Shown here: positions 8,336 through 16,891 of the stretch, one piece after another
How the letters are laid out: each line of letters starts with the position of its first letter
How positions within the stretch are numbered: position 1 is the first letter of the stretch
DNA from: Paenibacillus sp. V4I3
GTDB taxonomy: Bacteria > Bacillota > Bacilli > Paenibacillales > NBRC-103111
DNA: 64,000 nt
Assembly (NCBI RefSeq): GCF_030817215.1
Contig: NZ_JAUSZA010000001.1
Coordinates: forward strand, 7,933,501-7,997,500
Direction of reading: 5' to 3'
Made by a program: the position numbers and the translations under genes
Notes under the pieces: model-generated
Database searches by the model: none
What the model was told of the DNA's origin: nothing
Seen by the model: the letters and a program-made list of their open reading frames with translations, nothing else

Positions 8336-8961
8336 TTAGACTTGGGGCTATTCCTCCACCTCGATTACAGAGGTTTCATCAGTCATACCCCTGCCCTCAC
8401 AAGGATAAATTCATTTCGGCAAGTGCCTTATTGCAACCGTTTCGGGTAAACAGCCCTTCCAGCAACGTCCCTTGTTTTCCAAGTCCCTTATAACCTAGCT
8501 ATCCGTTCTGAACTTAGGTGCTTCCTCTAAGCCTGTGAGACCAATGCCACCATAGTTTGGCATAGCGTATTTCAGAGCAGAAAATTTTACTTTACGCCAC
8601 TCACCCCATCGTCTGATGGTACACACGTTTCCGTGTGCTCTAACTGTAGACCTGTACATTCGGAAGTTCGTCAGTTCGCTTCTGTGCAAGCATTCTCACC
8701 ATATCCAGTTTTTCAGCCACGCGACATATCCGTTGGCATACCTTTTTTTTTTTCTCTGTATGGCTCTAGCCTTCGTTTTGCCGAATCTACCTGTACTTCA
8801 CACCTCATGTTCTGTTAAACATGACGCGCGCAGGAGTATTGGCGGGGTGGTTTCGGGATACATGGTTCCGTCATTCCCATCCTCGGTTGTAAAGTTAAGA
8901 TTACACCTTGTAATCTTCTGCTTTTCACACTGTCTGGTGCTTATGGCAGAACTTGTCGTAC
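8311..8961 (-). mobile_element. group II intron remnant, 5' part
   Basis: About 650 bp closely matching 47347-47992, the 5' RNA part of the full intron. On the minus strand it starts GTACGACAAGTTCTGCC directly after the core CTAACGCAGAA, the same kind of position as the intact copy. The similarity stops at TATGGAAAATGATC, where the reverse transcriptase reading frame would follow; the GC-rich cyclase-like gene takes its place. The core CGTTAG lies at 8967-8972. Confidence 0.8.
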
Positions 8962-8991
8962 TTCTGCGTTAGTTGAATACGTTCACGGTGA

Positions 8992-9624
8992 TTATTCGAA
9001 TATCTTATTAATTTCAACACTGTCATAATCTAAAATCCAATCATTATAATTTTTATACAAATGCCTTATAGATTCTTTACCTGAAGCAATAACATCACAA
9101 CCTCTGTCATCATAAATATGAAAGATTGTATCGTTGGTAGTGTTGATAAAAAATATATCGTGATAAATTTTTGGTTTTATATCCATGTCCTGATTACAAA
9201 TTGCCTTTATTAAGTTAATATACTTGACGTCAGAAACTTTGCATCGAAGTGTGTATCTATGCGTTTCAAAGTCGTAGATGTCGTACACGTCTTCAAAGAC
9301 ATAAGGAATAACCTTGTGTTGTAATTTAAATAAGACATCTTTGTATTTTATATAGTGGTTAAATATCTTTAGTTTTCGTCTTTTAAGTAATTTTTTTTCA
9401 TCAGCATGGTGTACGTTGGCAACTATAATTATATCTTCATCAGGAGAATGAAGACTTTTGAAAAGTGATAAAGAACGCTGATAGACACGCTCCATATAAA
9501 ATACATCCTTATTTTCATCAGGATTGCCCAGCTCAAATCTAATACCTATATCCCAATTATAAAAAAGAGGTGGTCTTAATTTTAAGTCAGGAAACTTCTC
9601 ATTCATACAATCGTTAAAGAGCAT
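8992..9624 (-). CDS. DUF3885 domain protein
   Basis: A 210-residue cytoplasmic protein. The C-terminal half (YHDIFFINTTNDTIFHIYDDRGCDVIA, then IRHLYKNYNDWILDYD) is typical of DUF3885, and the N-terminal half (RPPLFYNWDIGIRFELG, then YQRSLSLFKSL) fits the full-length family. The start is MLFNDC, with AGAGGTG 5 bp upstream. The gene lies as a single unit between repeat elements. The molecular role of DUF3885 is not established; small Bacillota families in such settings are often suggested to be immunity factors, but nothing here shows that. Confidence 0.8.
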   Translation of the reverse strand: MLFNDCMNEKFPDLKLRPPLFYNWDIGIRFELGNPDENKDVFYMERVYQRSLSLFKSLHSPDEDIIIVANVHHADEKKLLKRRKLKIFNHYIKYKDVLFKLQHKVIPYVFEDVYDIYDFETHRYTLRCKVSDVKYINLIKAICNQDMDIKPKIYHDIFFINTTNDTIFHIYDDRGCDVIASGKESIRHLYKNYNDWILDYDSVEINKIFE

Positions 9625-9675
9625 ATTAGCACCTCTTTTTTCTTTCATTTTAACACTGGTCGTTCTAAAACTTAA

Positions 9676-9727
9676 CTGCTCGTTTAGCTCAATGACCTGG
9701 TCACATCCGGTTGGGTGGTGCGGATGT
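9676..9727. repeat. element with left arm and degenerate hairpin
   Basis: Left arm CTGCTCGTTTAGCTCAATGAC followed by an ACATCCG...CGGATGT stem. No right arm is recognisable before the AlkD-like gene on the other strand. Confidence 0.55.
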
Positions 9728-9853
9728 CTCCGACTGAATCTGCTTCCTGCTCAGATGGAAGTGCAATTAAAAATACTTACAAAATCTGATATAGTCTTAA
9801 TAGATAGCATAAACCTTAGAGGAAAACCTCCAATTAGAAGGAAGTGTTAAACA

Positions 9854-10561
9854 ATGAATTTAGAAATGGTTATACAGGAGCTTGAAGCTCTCGGCAAGGA
9901 ACGAACCAAGAAAATGTACGGATCCAATGGCGCGCAAGAACCGCTTTTTGGCGTGGCTACAGGCGATATGAAGCCCATCGCCAAGAAAATTAAAATTAAT
10001 CAACCTTTGGCTGAACAGCTTTACACCACAGGGAATTACGACGCAATGTACTTTGCCGGCATAATTGCAGACCCAAATGCAATGACTGAAGCGGATTTTG
10101 AGCGTTGGATGGATGCGGCTTATTTTTATATGCTGTCCGATTATGTGGTTGCAGTAACCTTGGCAGAAACAGATATTGCTCAAGAAGTTGCCGATAAATG
10201 GATCGCAAGCGGCGAAGAACTGAGAATGTCAGCGGGCTGGAGTTGTTACTGCTGGCTTTTGGGTAATCGCCCGGACGGTGAATTTTCCGAAAGCAAAATT
10301 GCCAATATGCTTGAAATCGTGAGAAATACGATTCACGATTCTCCCGAAAGAACTAAATACGCTATGAATAATTTTATTTACACAGTGGGGGTATCCTATA
10401 TACCGCTCCATGATAAGGCGGTCGAGACCGCAAAGGCAGTAGACCCAGTAGAAGTCAAACGGGACAAGAAAAAAAGCAGTTTCCTACATGCTTCCGAAAA
10501 TATTCAAAAGGCAGTAGATAAAGGGCAACTTGGTTTCAAACGCAAACATGTAAGGTGTTAA
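9854..10561 (+). CDS. DNA alkylation repair protein (AlkD-like)
   Basis: A 235-residue all-helical protein of the HEAT-like AlkC/AlkD superfamily. Recognisable blocks are EPLFGVATGDMKPIAKKIK near residue 30, YDAMYFAGIIADP, WMDAAYFYMLSDYVVAVTLAET and the C-terminal NNFIYTVGVSYIPLHDKAVE. Such proteins hold alkylated or mismatched DNA in a HEAT-repeat groove; some are glycosylases and others are structural, and the active residues cannot be assigned here. The ribosome site GGAAGGAAG precedes the ATG by 8 bp. It is one of the few plus-strand genes in this part. Confidence 0.85.
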   Translation: MNLEMVIQELEALGKERTKKMYGSNGAQEPLFGVATGDMKPIAKKIKINQPLAEQLYTTGNYDAMYFAGIIADPNAMTEADFERWMDAAYFYMLSDYVVAVTLAETDIAQEVADKWIASGEELRMSAGWSCYCWLLGNRPDGEFSESKIANMLEIVRNTIHDSPERTKYAMNNFIYTVGVSYIPLHDKAVETAKAVDPVEVKRDKKKSSFLHASENIQKAVDKGQLGFKRKHVRC

Positions 10562-10658
10562 ACTATGGCTTCGCCACAAGAAACGATTTGGGCAGCCAAG
10601 CCATTCAGGCTTCTCCCGGGAAATCTGATCAAGTAGAAATCATTGCCCAAAACTTTTC

Positions 10659-10744
10659 CTGCCCGATAGCGGGAAAAGACAGCCGGTCATAGCAGCTGCC
10701 TTTTCTTCACGGTTATTGAGCTAAAGTTTCCGATAGCATGATAG
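10659..10744. repeat. class A hairpin element
   Basis: Left arm CTGCCCGATAGCGGGAA, stem AAGACAGCCGG/CAGCTGCCTTTT, right arm GAGCTAAAGTTTCCGATAGCATG. Both arms carry GATAG in place of GTTAG. Confidence 0.8.
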
Positions 10745-10748
10745 TACC

Positions 10749-11093
10749 TTAATTAACTCCAATTAAAGTCCTACATTTAGATACTTGAAAAATGACCATA
10801 AGAAAAGTGTTGTTGTTATACACCAAGCAAAAAAACAATACAATGAAATCTTCAATTCTAATTCTACATACAAGCATCTGAATTATTCGAATGATTATTT
10901 CACCAACAACAAAAATCCCTAAACAAAGAAGTCCCCAAAAATATACAGTTTTTTCAAAACCATTAAGTTCAATAATTTTATGATTAATAATACTCGGCAC
11001 ACTAATCCAAAAAAATCCAAATAATAAAATCATTAAATATTTGAATTGGTATTTCGAGCAAATATACTTTAATTTAAGTCTTGAATTTTGCAT
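10749..11093 (-). CDS. small hypothetical membrane protein
   Basis: 114 residues with a basic N terminus (LKLKYICSKYQFKYL) and three hydrophobic segments: MILLFGFFWISVPSII, VYFWGLLCLGIFVVGEIIIRI and FIVLFFCLVYNNNTFLMVIF. No family is recognised. It is bounded by elements at 10659 and 11125, as expected for a cassette. The stop codon lies only 13 bp from the left element. Confidence 0.5.
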   Translation of the reverse strand: MQNSRLKLKYICSKYQFKYLMILLFGFFWISVPSIINHKIIELNGFEKTVYFWGLLCLGIFVVGEIIIRIIQMLVCRIRIEDFIVLFFCLVYNNNTFLMVIFQVSKCRTLIGVN

Positions 11094-11124
11094 TTAAATT
11101 TCCCTATTCTTGGAGATTAATGAA

Positions 11125-11212
11125 CTCTCTTCTGCGTTAGTATTTGAACCGATAAAATAAAAAAAACCACTATTTAGGCGGTTCTTAATCGGACTATGTT
11201 CTTGTCACCCGA
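11125..11212. repeat. class E element
   Basis: Arm TCTTCTGCGTTAGTATTTGAAC, stem AACCACTATTTAGGCGGTT, and an unusual right end GTTCTTGTCACCCGAC that recurs at 33161-33176 with one difference. Confidence 0.6.
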
Positions 11213-11326
11213 CAAAAACCTACAAAAACCAAAAGCACCCTGAGCTCTCTGCACCGCGAAGTTACATATTTCCCCATTAATTGGAGCATGGTAAGAAGAT
11301 AATCGCAACCTGAAAGGGACCCTGTA

Positions 11327-11830
11327 ATGCTGACTCTCCTTATCGCTTTTTTTATCAGCATGATCGGCATCGCATTGATTCCTGTTCTACGGAAGACGCT
11401 GCATCCGCTGGAAATATTGTCGTGCGGCTTATTAGTAGCTTCCCTAGAGCAGTTCTCCTATGCCATACTGACCGTGAACCTGCGGCTGGTGAATGTAAGT
11501 GACAATCCGCTCGAATTTATTGCATTGAAGCTGGAACAGATTATCCTCGCTCCACTCCTTATTCTGTTTGGTTTATTTGTGCTCTTTTCCAAATCAGGAA
11601 AGCCTTTTCTTAAAGCGATAGCATTGGCAGTCACCGTTGTTCTCCTTTGGGGCGTGCAGTATTTGTATCATCTAAGCGGCACCGTTCAATTTGTTAAATG
11701 GAAATGGGAATACGTATGGATCAGAGATGTTGCGTTACTTGCCATTTACATTATGTTTCTCGCGTTATTGCGAGAATTTTTACGATGGCAGGAGGTGTCC
11801 GATGATCCTGTATCCTCCGATTCGCTTTGA
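11327..11830 (+). CDS. CBO0543-type membrane protein, first of a pair
   Basis: A 167-residue protein with about five hydrophobic segments, from LLIAFFISMIGIALIPVL to VALLAIYIMFLALLREFL. Its last 29 bp overlap the start of the next gene, so the two are translationally coupled. I recognise the second gene as CBO0543-like; this one is similar in size and style but the assignment is weaker. No catalytic motif is visible. The G+C content is higher than that of the nearby cassettes. Confidence 0.6.
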   Translation: MLTLLIAFFISMIGIALIPVLRKTLHPLEILSCGLLVASLEQFSYAILTVNLRLVNVSDNPLEFIALKLEQIILAPLLILFGLFVLFSKSGKPFLKAIALAVTVVLLWGVQYLYHLSGTVQFVKWKWEYVWIRDVALLAIYIMFLALLREFLRWQEVSDDPVSSDSL

Positions 11831-12308
11831 TGCAAACGAATGGTTCATCCTGATCATATCCGTGGTTTCGTGGGGTATTTTCTTGCTGCTGCCGAACCGC
11901 CTGTCTTTCGTCAGCATATTTATCATTTGGCTGTTTAACGGATTGCTGGCATTTACAGCCGATTTTTCCATCGGCGTCAAGCCATTCGATCTTTACGATT
12001 TCGGCGATCGGCCCGAATTCGAGTGGTTCGATATCATTCTCTATCTGTTTACCTATCCGCCTACACTGTTTTTCATGCTGCACTTTTATAAAAAATGGAT
12101 GCCTGCGGGATGGCGTCTCTTCGGATATATTCTCTTATTCAGCCTAGTAACGGTTGGGCTCGAAGGAATCTCAACCTACTGGTTTCACGCCTTTACCTAT
12201 AAGGGCTGGAAGCTGTGGTACTCGGGTCCGATCTATTTGATCATTTTTGTCTTGAACCTTCTGGTATTTCGCTTTGTGCAGCGTTACGTGCCGGAACGGA
12301 AAAAGTAA
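11802..12308 (+). CDS. CBO0543 family membrane protein
   Basis: A 168-residue membrane protein starting at MILYPPIRFDANEW, with GGCAGGAGGTG just upstream; an earlier in-frame methionine at 11691 lies inside the preceding gene and is rejected. It has five hydrophobic segments with conserved-looking loop motifs DLYDFGDRPEFEW and YWFHAFTYKGWKLWYSGPIY, the latter typical of CBO0543 proteins in Bacillota. Function is unknown, and pairs of such genes are common in spore formers. Confidence 0.72.
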   Translation: MILYPPIRFDANEWFILIISVVSWGIFLLLPNRLSFVSIFIIWLFNGLLAFTADFSIGVKPFDLYDFGDRPEFEWFDIILYLFTYPPTLFFMLHFYKKWMPAGWRLFGYILLFSLVTVGLEGISTYWFHAFTYKGWKLWYSGPIYLIIFVLNLLVFRFVQRYVPERKK

Positions 12309-12505
12309 CTCGCCGCCAGTCCTCGTAAAATTTGTTGACACTTGCATACTGCTCATCCCGAGGTTTGGCATTGGTACGATGCGGATTTGGCACGATTGAA
12401 AGGAGTTAGTGAGGAGTAGGGGTGTTGAATGTGTTAAATCCACGTTTTACGAATTACAAAACCGTCTGACTCCGAAAAATTAGTAATCGTATGATCCCAA
12501 AAATC

Positions 12506-12590
12506 AAAACAGCGGCTGCAAAGGACGAGAAATAAAGTCCTAGGCAGCCGCTGTTTTATTGAACTATCGTTCTCCGTCTAGCGTAGCAGT
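12506..12590. repeat. class F element with nested hairpin
   Basis: Stem AAAACAGCGGCTGC/GCAGCCGCTGTTTT encloses an inner stem AGGACGAGAAATAAAGTCCT, followed by the right arm GAACTATCGTTCTCCGTCTAGCG. A close relative lies at 41387. The preceding 12309-12505 has only a possible gene tail (LHTAHPEVWHWYDADLARL). Confidence 0.75.
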
Positions 12591-12666
12591 ACATGCAGCA
12601 ATAATTGCTTATACTCCGTAGAAATCCTTTATATTAAACCAAGTTTCATACCAGAATGTTTTTTGT

Positions 12667-12939
12667 TTATTTGGTTTCAATATCTCGATCGTTCCTTATT
12701 ATAAACACTTTATCATCTATATTTTTTAGGGTATCACCGAACTGAAATACAATATCTAAACAATCCTGTCGATACTGTTTTTCTCTTGTATCTGACAACT
12801 CTGCTTTTTCAGTGGAAAATTTTTTTCTAATTTTTTCCTCGTCCCTTCTAAAAAACTTTAAGTTGTTAGCCCGTTGTCCTAGGCTATCGTTCTTCGTTAG
12901 CTCAACGAAGAACATGTTGCCAATTTGGAAGCAATCCAT
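12667..12939 (-). CDS. small charged hypothetical protein
   Basis: 90 residues, highly charged, with a helical, probably coiled middle (RRDEEKIRKKFSTEKAELSDTREKQYRQD). No convincing ribosome site precedes the ATG, so this may be a fragment of a longer gene. The ORF starts in MDCFQIGNMFFVEL, which looks like the interior of a folded domain. No family recognised. Confidence 0.35.
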   Translation of the reverse strand: MDCFQIGNMFFVELTKNDSLGQRANNLKFFRRDEEKIRKKFSTEKAELSDTREKQYRQDCLDIVFQFGDTLKNIDDKVFIIRNDRDIETK

Positions 12940-13095
12940 AGTCCCTAGTATGTTTGTAATCTAGGAGCATTGCAGCTTCCGTATTATCTATACGAAACTT
13001 CATCGAGTCCATCCCTAGATCTAAATGAGGATCCCTATGTATTGTATGAATAAATACCTTTTCTTTAAACAAGGTATTTTATTTATAATAGTACC

Positions 13096-13124
13096 TTGAC
13101 AGACATAGTAGTATGTCATATTAT
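13096..13124 (+). promoter_or_regulatory. sigma-A promoter with palindromic PadR operator
   Basis: TTGACA (13096-13101) and TATTAT (13119-13124) are 17 bp apart. The spacer holds the perfect palindrome GACATA-gtag-TATGTC (13102-13117). Its position between -35 and -10, just before a PadR gene, suggests autorepression. Confidence 0.75.
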
Positions 13125-13144
13125 AAAAACACGGAGGTGATGAA

Positions 13145-13474
13145 ATGAGCGAGAACAAAATTACATCCGACTTGCTTCGCGGACATACCGATACGATGAT
13201 TTTACGGCTCTTATCCGAAGCTGACCGCTACGGGTACGAAATTGTCAAACTGATCGCCGAGCGCTCGGGCGGCGAGTATGAATTAAAGGAAGCCACGATG
13301 TACTCCAGCGTCCGGCGGCTTGAAACAGACGGCGATATCGAGTGGTATTGGGGCGATGAATCTCAGGGCGGAAGGCGCAAGTATTTTAGGATTACCGAAA
13401 AAGGCAAGGATATATACGCCCGCAACAAAAGGAATTGGGAGTATTCGAAGCGCGTGCTAGAAAATTTATTATAA
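13145..13474 (+). CDS. PadR-family regulator
   Basis: 109 residues with the PadR winged helix: LLRGHTDTMILRLLSEADRYGYEIVKLI at the N terminus, KEATMYSSVRRLETDGDIEWYW as recognition helix and wing, and RRKYFRITEKGKDIY as the family signature. A strong ribosome site (CGGAGGTGATGA) precedes the ATG. It heads a four-gene operon with a pentapeptide protein and an ABC exporter, and PadR proteins commonly repress such exporters until an inducing compound binds. The promoter palindrome is the likely operator. Confidence 0.92.
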   Translation: MSENKITSDLLRGHTDTMILRLLSEADRYGYEIVKLIAERSGGEYELKEATMYSSVRRLETDGDIEWYWGDESQGGRRKYFRITEKGKDIYARNKRNWEYSKRVLENLL

Positions 13475-13489
13475 AGGAGATTGGATGAG

Positions 13490-14356
13490 ATGAATCCGAA
13501 ATTGACGAACTATTTGAACGGCGTTTTTACGCCATATGATGGGGTAAAAAGCGTCACCGAATTAAAGGCGGACCTGCACTCCGATTTGCAGGAGCGATAT
13601 CGTGAACTGAAAGCCGAGGGCAAAGACGATGAAACAGCGTTTAAGATGACCATTGAGAGCATCGGCGACATCGAACAAACAATCCTGGAGGTGGCGAACC
13701 TCTCCCGCTCGCTGGAGCGGCAGGTGCTGACAAACTTTAGCGCGAGCAACTTGCCAATGAGCGACTTTGCGGGCGTTATTGCGCATAAAGGAAATTTTAC
13801 AGCGAGCGCTTTACGCGGTTCCGACTTTGCTGGCGCAGACTTGACCGGCAGTTCGTTTAAGGCCAGCGACGCACGTGAAGCCAATTTTGACGGCGCGAAT
13901 CTGACTGACTGTACCCTATCCTCCCTAGACCTTTCGGATGCGAGCTTCAATGAATCGATCCTTATACGTACTAACTTCAGCACTTCGGGGCTGGACGGAG
14001 CAAAATTCACAGGCGTAAAACTGACCGACGTCACGCTAACCAAGCTCGACCTTAGAAAAACAATCTTTGAAGGTTGTATCTTTGACGGCGTGGTCTTCAA
14101 AGATTCCGACCTGAGCGGGCTGCGTCTTGACGGGCAAACCTTTATCGGTGTTAAGTTTGACAAGTCGGCATTAAAAGAAGTTTCGTTTAGGGGCGCTACA
14201 CTCAAGAATGTCTCTTTTCAGGCTTTCTTTTCGTTGACGAATAAGTATTACCGTGGCATCAAAACCATCTGCTTTGACGGAGCAATGATGGATAAGTTGA
14301 CTTATGCCTCTCTTAAGGGCATGGGGGCCGATTTGTCTAAGGTTACTGTTCGATAA
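13490..14356 (+). CDS. PadR-associated HAAS-like domain fused to pentapeptide repeats
   Basis: The first 75 residues form a helical prefix domain (LKADLHSDLQERYRELKAEGKDDETAFKMTIES) like the HAAS/permease-prefix domains encoded next to PadR genes. From about residue 80 to 270 the protein is a right-handed pentapeptide beta-helix with A/S-D/N-L/F-X-X repeats (GSDFAGADLTGSSFKASDA). The start chosen is the ATG of MNPKL; a TTG at 13481 is possible. The gene starts 15 bp after padR and 14 bp before the ABC ATPase. The pentapeptide part may protect a target such as DNA gyrase or act as a scaffold; this is inference. Confidence 0.85.
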   Translation: MNPKLTNYLNGVFTPYDGVKSVTELKADLHSDLQERYRELKAEGKDDETAFKMTIESIGDIEQTILEVANLSRSLERQVLTNFSASNLPMSDFAGVIAHKGNFTASALRGSDFAGADLTGSSFKASDAREANFDGANLTDCTLSSLDLSDASFNESILIRTNFSTSGLDGAKFTGVKLTDVTLTKLDLRKTIFEGCIFDGVVFKDSDLSGLRLDGQTFIGVKFDKSALKEVSFRGATLKNVSFQAFFSLTNKYYRGIKTICFDGAMMDKLTYASLKGMGADLSKVTVR

Positions 14357-14370
14357 GGAGGAGGAAGTTT

Positions 14371-15132
14371 ATGCAAAACAAATCAATTAAAGTGATTGGG
14401 CTGCAAAAATCCTACAAGCAGCATCAAGTCTTAAAGGGCGTGGATTTTGAGGTTGAAAAAGGTAGTATTTTCGCCCTACTTGGCTCCAACGGGGCGGGCA
14501 AGACAACGGTTGTCAAAATCCTCTCCACGCTGCTAAAACAAGACAGCGGAACCGCCACCGTAAACGGATTCGATGTTGCGTCAAAACCCGAGAATGTGCG
14601 GCAGGCGATCAGTCTGACCGGGCAATTTGCCGCCGTGGACGAAATTTTGACCGGACGGGAAAATCTGATTATGATTGCCAAACTGCGATACCTCAAAAAT
14701 CCGCGTCAGGTTGCGGACGATTTGCTTACACGCTTCGGCTTGACAGACGCCGCCGACCGCAGGGCGTCTACTTACTCGGGTGGTATGCGCCGCAGGCTAG
14801 ACATCGCCTTGAGCCTTGTGGGAAAACCGCAGATCATTTTCCTCGACGAGCCGACCACTGGGCTTGACCCCGAGGCGCGCATCGAGGTTTGGAAGATTGT
14901 CAAGGAGCTTGCCGACGGCGGCACGACGGTACTCCTAACCACGCAGTATTTGGAGGAGGCTGAGCAGCTTGCCGAGCGAATTGCCATTCTGCACGAGGGT
15001 AGGATTATCGCCAGCGGCACACTCTCGGAGCTAAAAAAGCTGTTCCCATCCGCAAAGGTGGAATATGTTGAAAAACAGCCGACATTAGAGGAGATATTCC
15101 TCGCAATCATCGGCAAAAAGGAGGGAAAATAA
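14371..15132 (+). CDS. ABC transporter ATPase, drug-resistance (DrrA-like) type
   Basis: A 253-residue ATPase with Walker A GSNGAGKTT (residues 38-46), Q-loop SLTGQFAAVDE, signature YSGGMRRR, Walker B IIFLDEPT and H-loop-region LLTTQYLEEAE. The order and the TGLDPEARIEVW segment are those of DrrA-type daunorubicin/antibiotic export ATPases. The ribosome site AAGGAGGAGG is strong. It abuts its permease with no gap, so they form an exporter controlled by the PadR gene. Confidence 0.93.
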   Translation: MQNKSIKVIGLQKSYKQHQVLKGVDFEVEKGSIFALLGSNGAGKTTVVKILSTLLKQDSGTATVNGFDVASKPENVRQAISLTGQFAAVDEILTGRENLIMIAKLRYLKNPRQVADDLLTRFGLTDAADRRASTYSGGMRRRLDIALSLVGKPQIIFLDEPTTGLDPEARIEVWKIVKELADGGTTVLLTTQYLEEAEQLAERIAILHEGRIIASGTLSELKKLFPSAKVEYVEKQPTLEEIFLAIIGKKEGK

Positions 15133-15900
15133 ATGGAGACGGTAAAGAAACACTTTTTCAGCGATCTGGGCGTTATGCTTGGGCGTTCCATGCGCCATAT
15201 TTCCCGCAGTATGGACACCATCGTCACGGTCACCATCATGCCGATCGCGATGATGGTGCTGTTCGTCTATGTGTTCGGCGGTGCCATTCAAACCGGTACG
15301 GACAACTATGTGAATTATTTGATGCCCGGCATCCTGCTGATTGCTATTGCAAGCGGGATTTCGTATACGGCTTATCGCCTGTTTATCGACGTGCAGCGAG
15401 GCATATTCGAGCGGTTTCACTCCATGCCGATTTCACGTTCCACCTTACTGTGGGGGCATGTGCTGACCTCGCTGGTATCCAACGCCATATCGGTTCTCGT
15501 CATCATTCTCGTAGCGTTGATTATGGGCTTTCGTTCGCCGGCAGGGATATTGTCATGGCTTGCAGTAGCCGGCATACTCGCGCTGTTTACGCTGGCATTA
15601 ACTTGGGTCGCGGCGATTGCCGGACTGTCCGCAAAATCAGTAGATGGAGCAAGCGCCTTTTCCTACCCGCTTATCTTCCTACCGTTTATCAGCTCGGCGT
15701 TTGTACCGACCGAGTCGATGCCGTCGGTCGTTAGAGCCTTTGCAGAAAACCAGCCGGTGACCTCGATAGTGGAAGCCATCCGTGCGCTACTGTCAGGTCA
15801 GCCGGTGGGCAATGATATATGGATCGCTCTTGCGTGGTGCGTAGGGATTTTGTTCATAGCATATTTCTTTGCAATGAGGGTGTACAAAAAACGGGTGTGA
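15133..15900 (+). CDS. ABC-2 permease, DrrB-like
   Basis: A 255-residue ABC-2 type permease with six hydrophobic segments, the first around VTVTIMPIAMMVLFVYVFGGAI and the last around WIALAWCVGILFIAYFFAMRV. The segment NYLMPGILLIAIASG and the motif PLIFLPFISSAFVPTESMP are characteristic of DrrB-type exporters. It starts directly after the ATPase stop. The substrate is probably a hydrophobic drug or peptide but cannot be read from the sequence. Confidence 0.9.
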   Translation: METVKKHFFSDLGVMLGRSMRHISRSMDTIVTVTIMPIAMMVLFVYVFGGAIQTGTDNYVNYLMPGILLIAIASGISYTAYRLFIDVQRGIFERFHSMPISRSTLLWGHVLTSLVSNAISVLVIILVALIMGFRSPAGILSWLAVAGILALFTLALTWVAAIAGLSAKSVDGASAFSYPLIFLPFISSAFVPTESMPSVVRAFAENQPVTSIVEAIRALLSGQPVGNDIWIALAWCVGILFIAYFFAMRVYKKRV

Positions 15901-16348
15901 AAAAAAAGACAGCTTTTTCTGAATTGATCAAAAGAGAAGACAGTCCTGAAGAAAAAATTCTACATCTATATAAAGGCGTAACTGATTAGCAGTGTAAAAA
16001 ATGCGAATGTCGTTCTAAACACTTATACTGGGCTTACATCAAGAGGGTATTTATACGAGTTATCGTGCTTTGGTTGCTCATGTTGAAAAAATGTCATATA
16101 GCATGGATTTGACGCACAACCGACTAAATAAATCGTGAGGAACTTTTACGATGATTTTCAAATAAAATGCAAGATATAAACCAATTGAGCGATGATAAAC
16201 ATTTCCTCCTAATCGTGCAATCTAACACCAATAAAATCACCTTTGTTTTATTCTAAATTCATGAAACATGGTATCGTTATTCTTAAAGGAAACCACAGTC
16301 AATTGGACATTATAACTTGAATTATAACATACAATTTATTCCACTATG
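15897..16348 (+). other. short ORF remnants downstream of the exporter operon
   Basis: A GTG overlapping the permease stop opens a 30-codon ORF (KKKTAFSELIKREDSPEEKIL ... GVTD) ending at 15989. About 40 bp further on, another frame reads LHQEGIYTSYRALVAHVEK and NRLNKS before a stop near 16137. The two may be pieces of one decayed gene that I cannot identify. The rest, up to the next element, is AT-rich without a supported gene. Confidence 0.35.
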
Positions 16349-16436
16349 CTGCCCGATAGCGGAGAAGGCAGCCGTTCCAATCCGACGGCTGCCTTCACTT
16401 GTTGTTTATTGAGCTATCGTATCCGTTAGTTCAACG
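16349..16436. repeat. class A hairpin element
   Basis: Left arm CTGCCCGATAGCGGAG, stem AAGGCAGCCGT/ACGGCTGCCTT, right arm GAGCTATCGTATCCGTTAGTTCAACG. It marks the start of the dense array. From 16437 to 16891 no gene is well supported; a 77-residue minus-strand ORF lacks family features. Confidence 0.88.
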
Positions 16437-16891
16437 TTTTTTTACATTCATTTAGATTTAGAAAGGTCAAAACGTGCGATTTCTTTTTCTTCGATTGAAA
16501 CAATTAATGTCGCATCGAGGGCATTGATTAATAACTTGTTTGGTAATATTCCAAATATATGATGGCGTTAAGTTTTTCAGTGACTCCATCTGAATTGTTC
16601 TATCCGATAAAGCCAAAAATATCAGCACCTTTTCTAAACCACTTAATCCTAAAAGGAAAAACTCAAAAAGTGGAATCCTATATTTATTAAGGGATTCCAC
16701 TTTGTTCTTTTCTGTGAAAATGCTCTAAGAAGAAGGGGAGTACCTGCGAAGCTCACCATTGCCAACTCCCTTAAAAAGTTTCATATTAGACGTGTATTGG
16801 AACAAATCGAAGGGATCACAATATGTTTTCGCCTGATCTTTTCTGTCTGGAAGAACAAATAGCGGGGAATCCCCGCTTTGAACGATTTGCG

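Noticed and set aside
13510..14205. 231-codon minus-strand ORF opposite the pentapeptide gene
   Set aside because: Shadow of the pentapeptide repeats; serine- and arginine-rich antisense composition.
16467..16700. 77-codon minus-strand ORF
   Set aside because: No ribosome site or recognisable domain.
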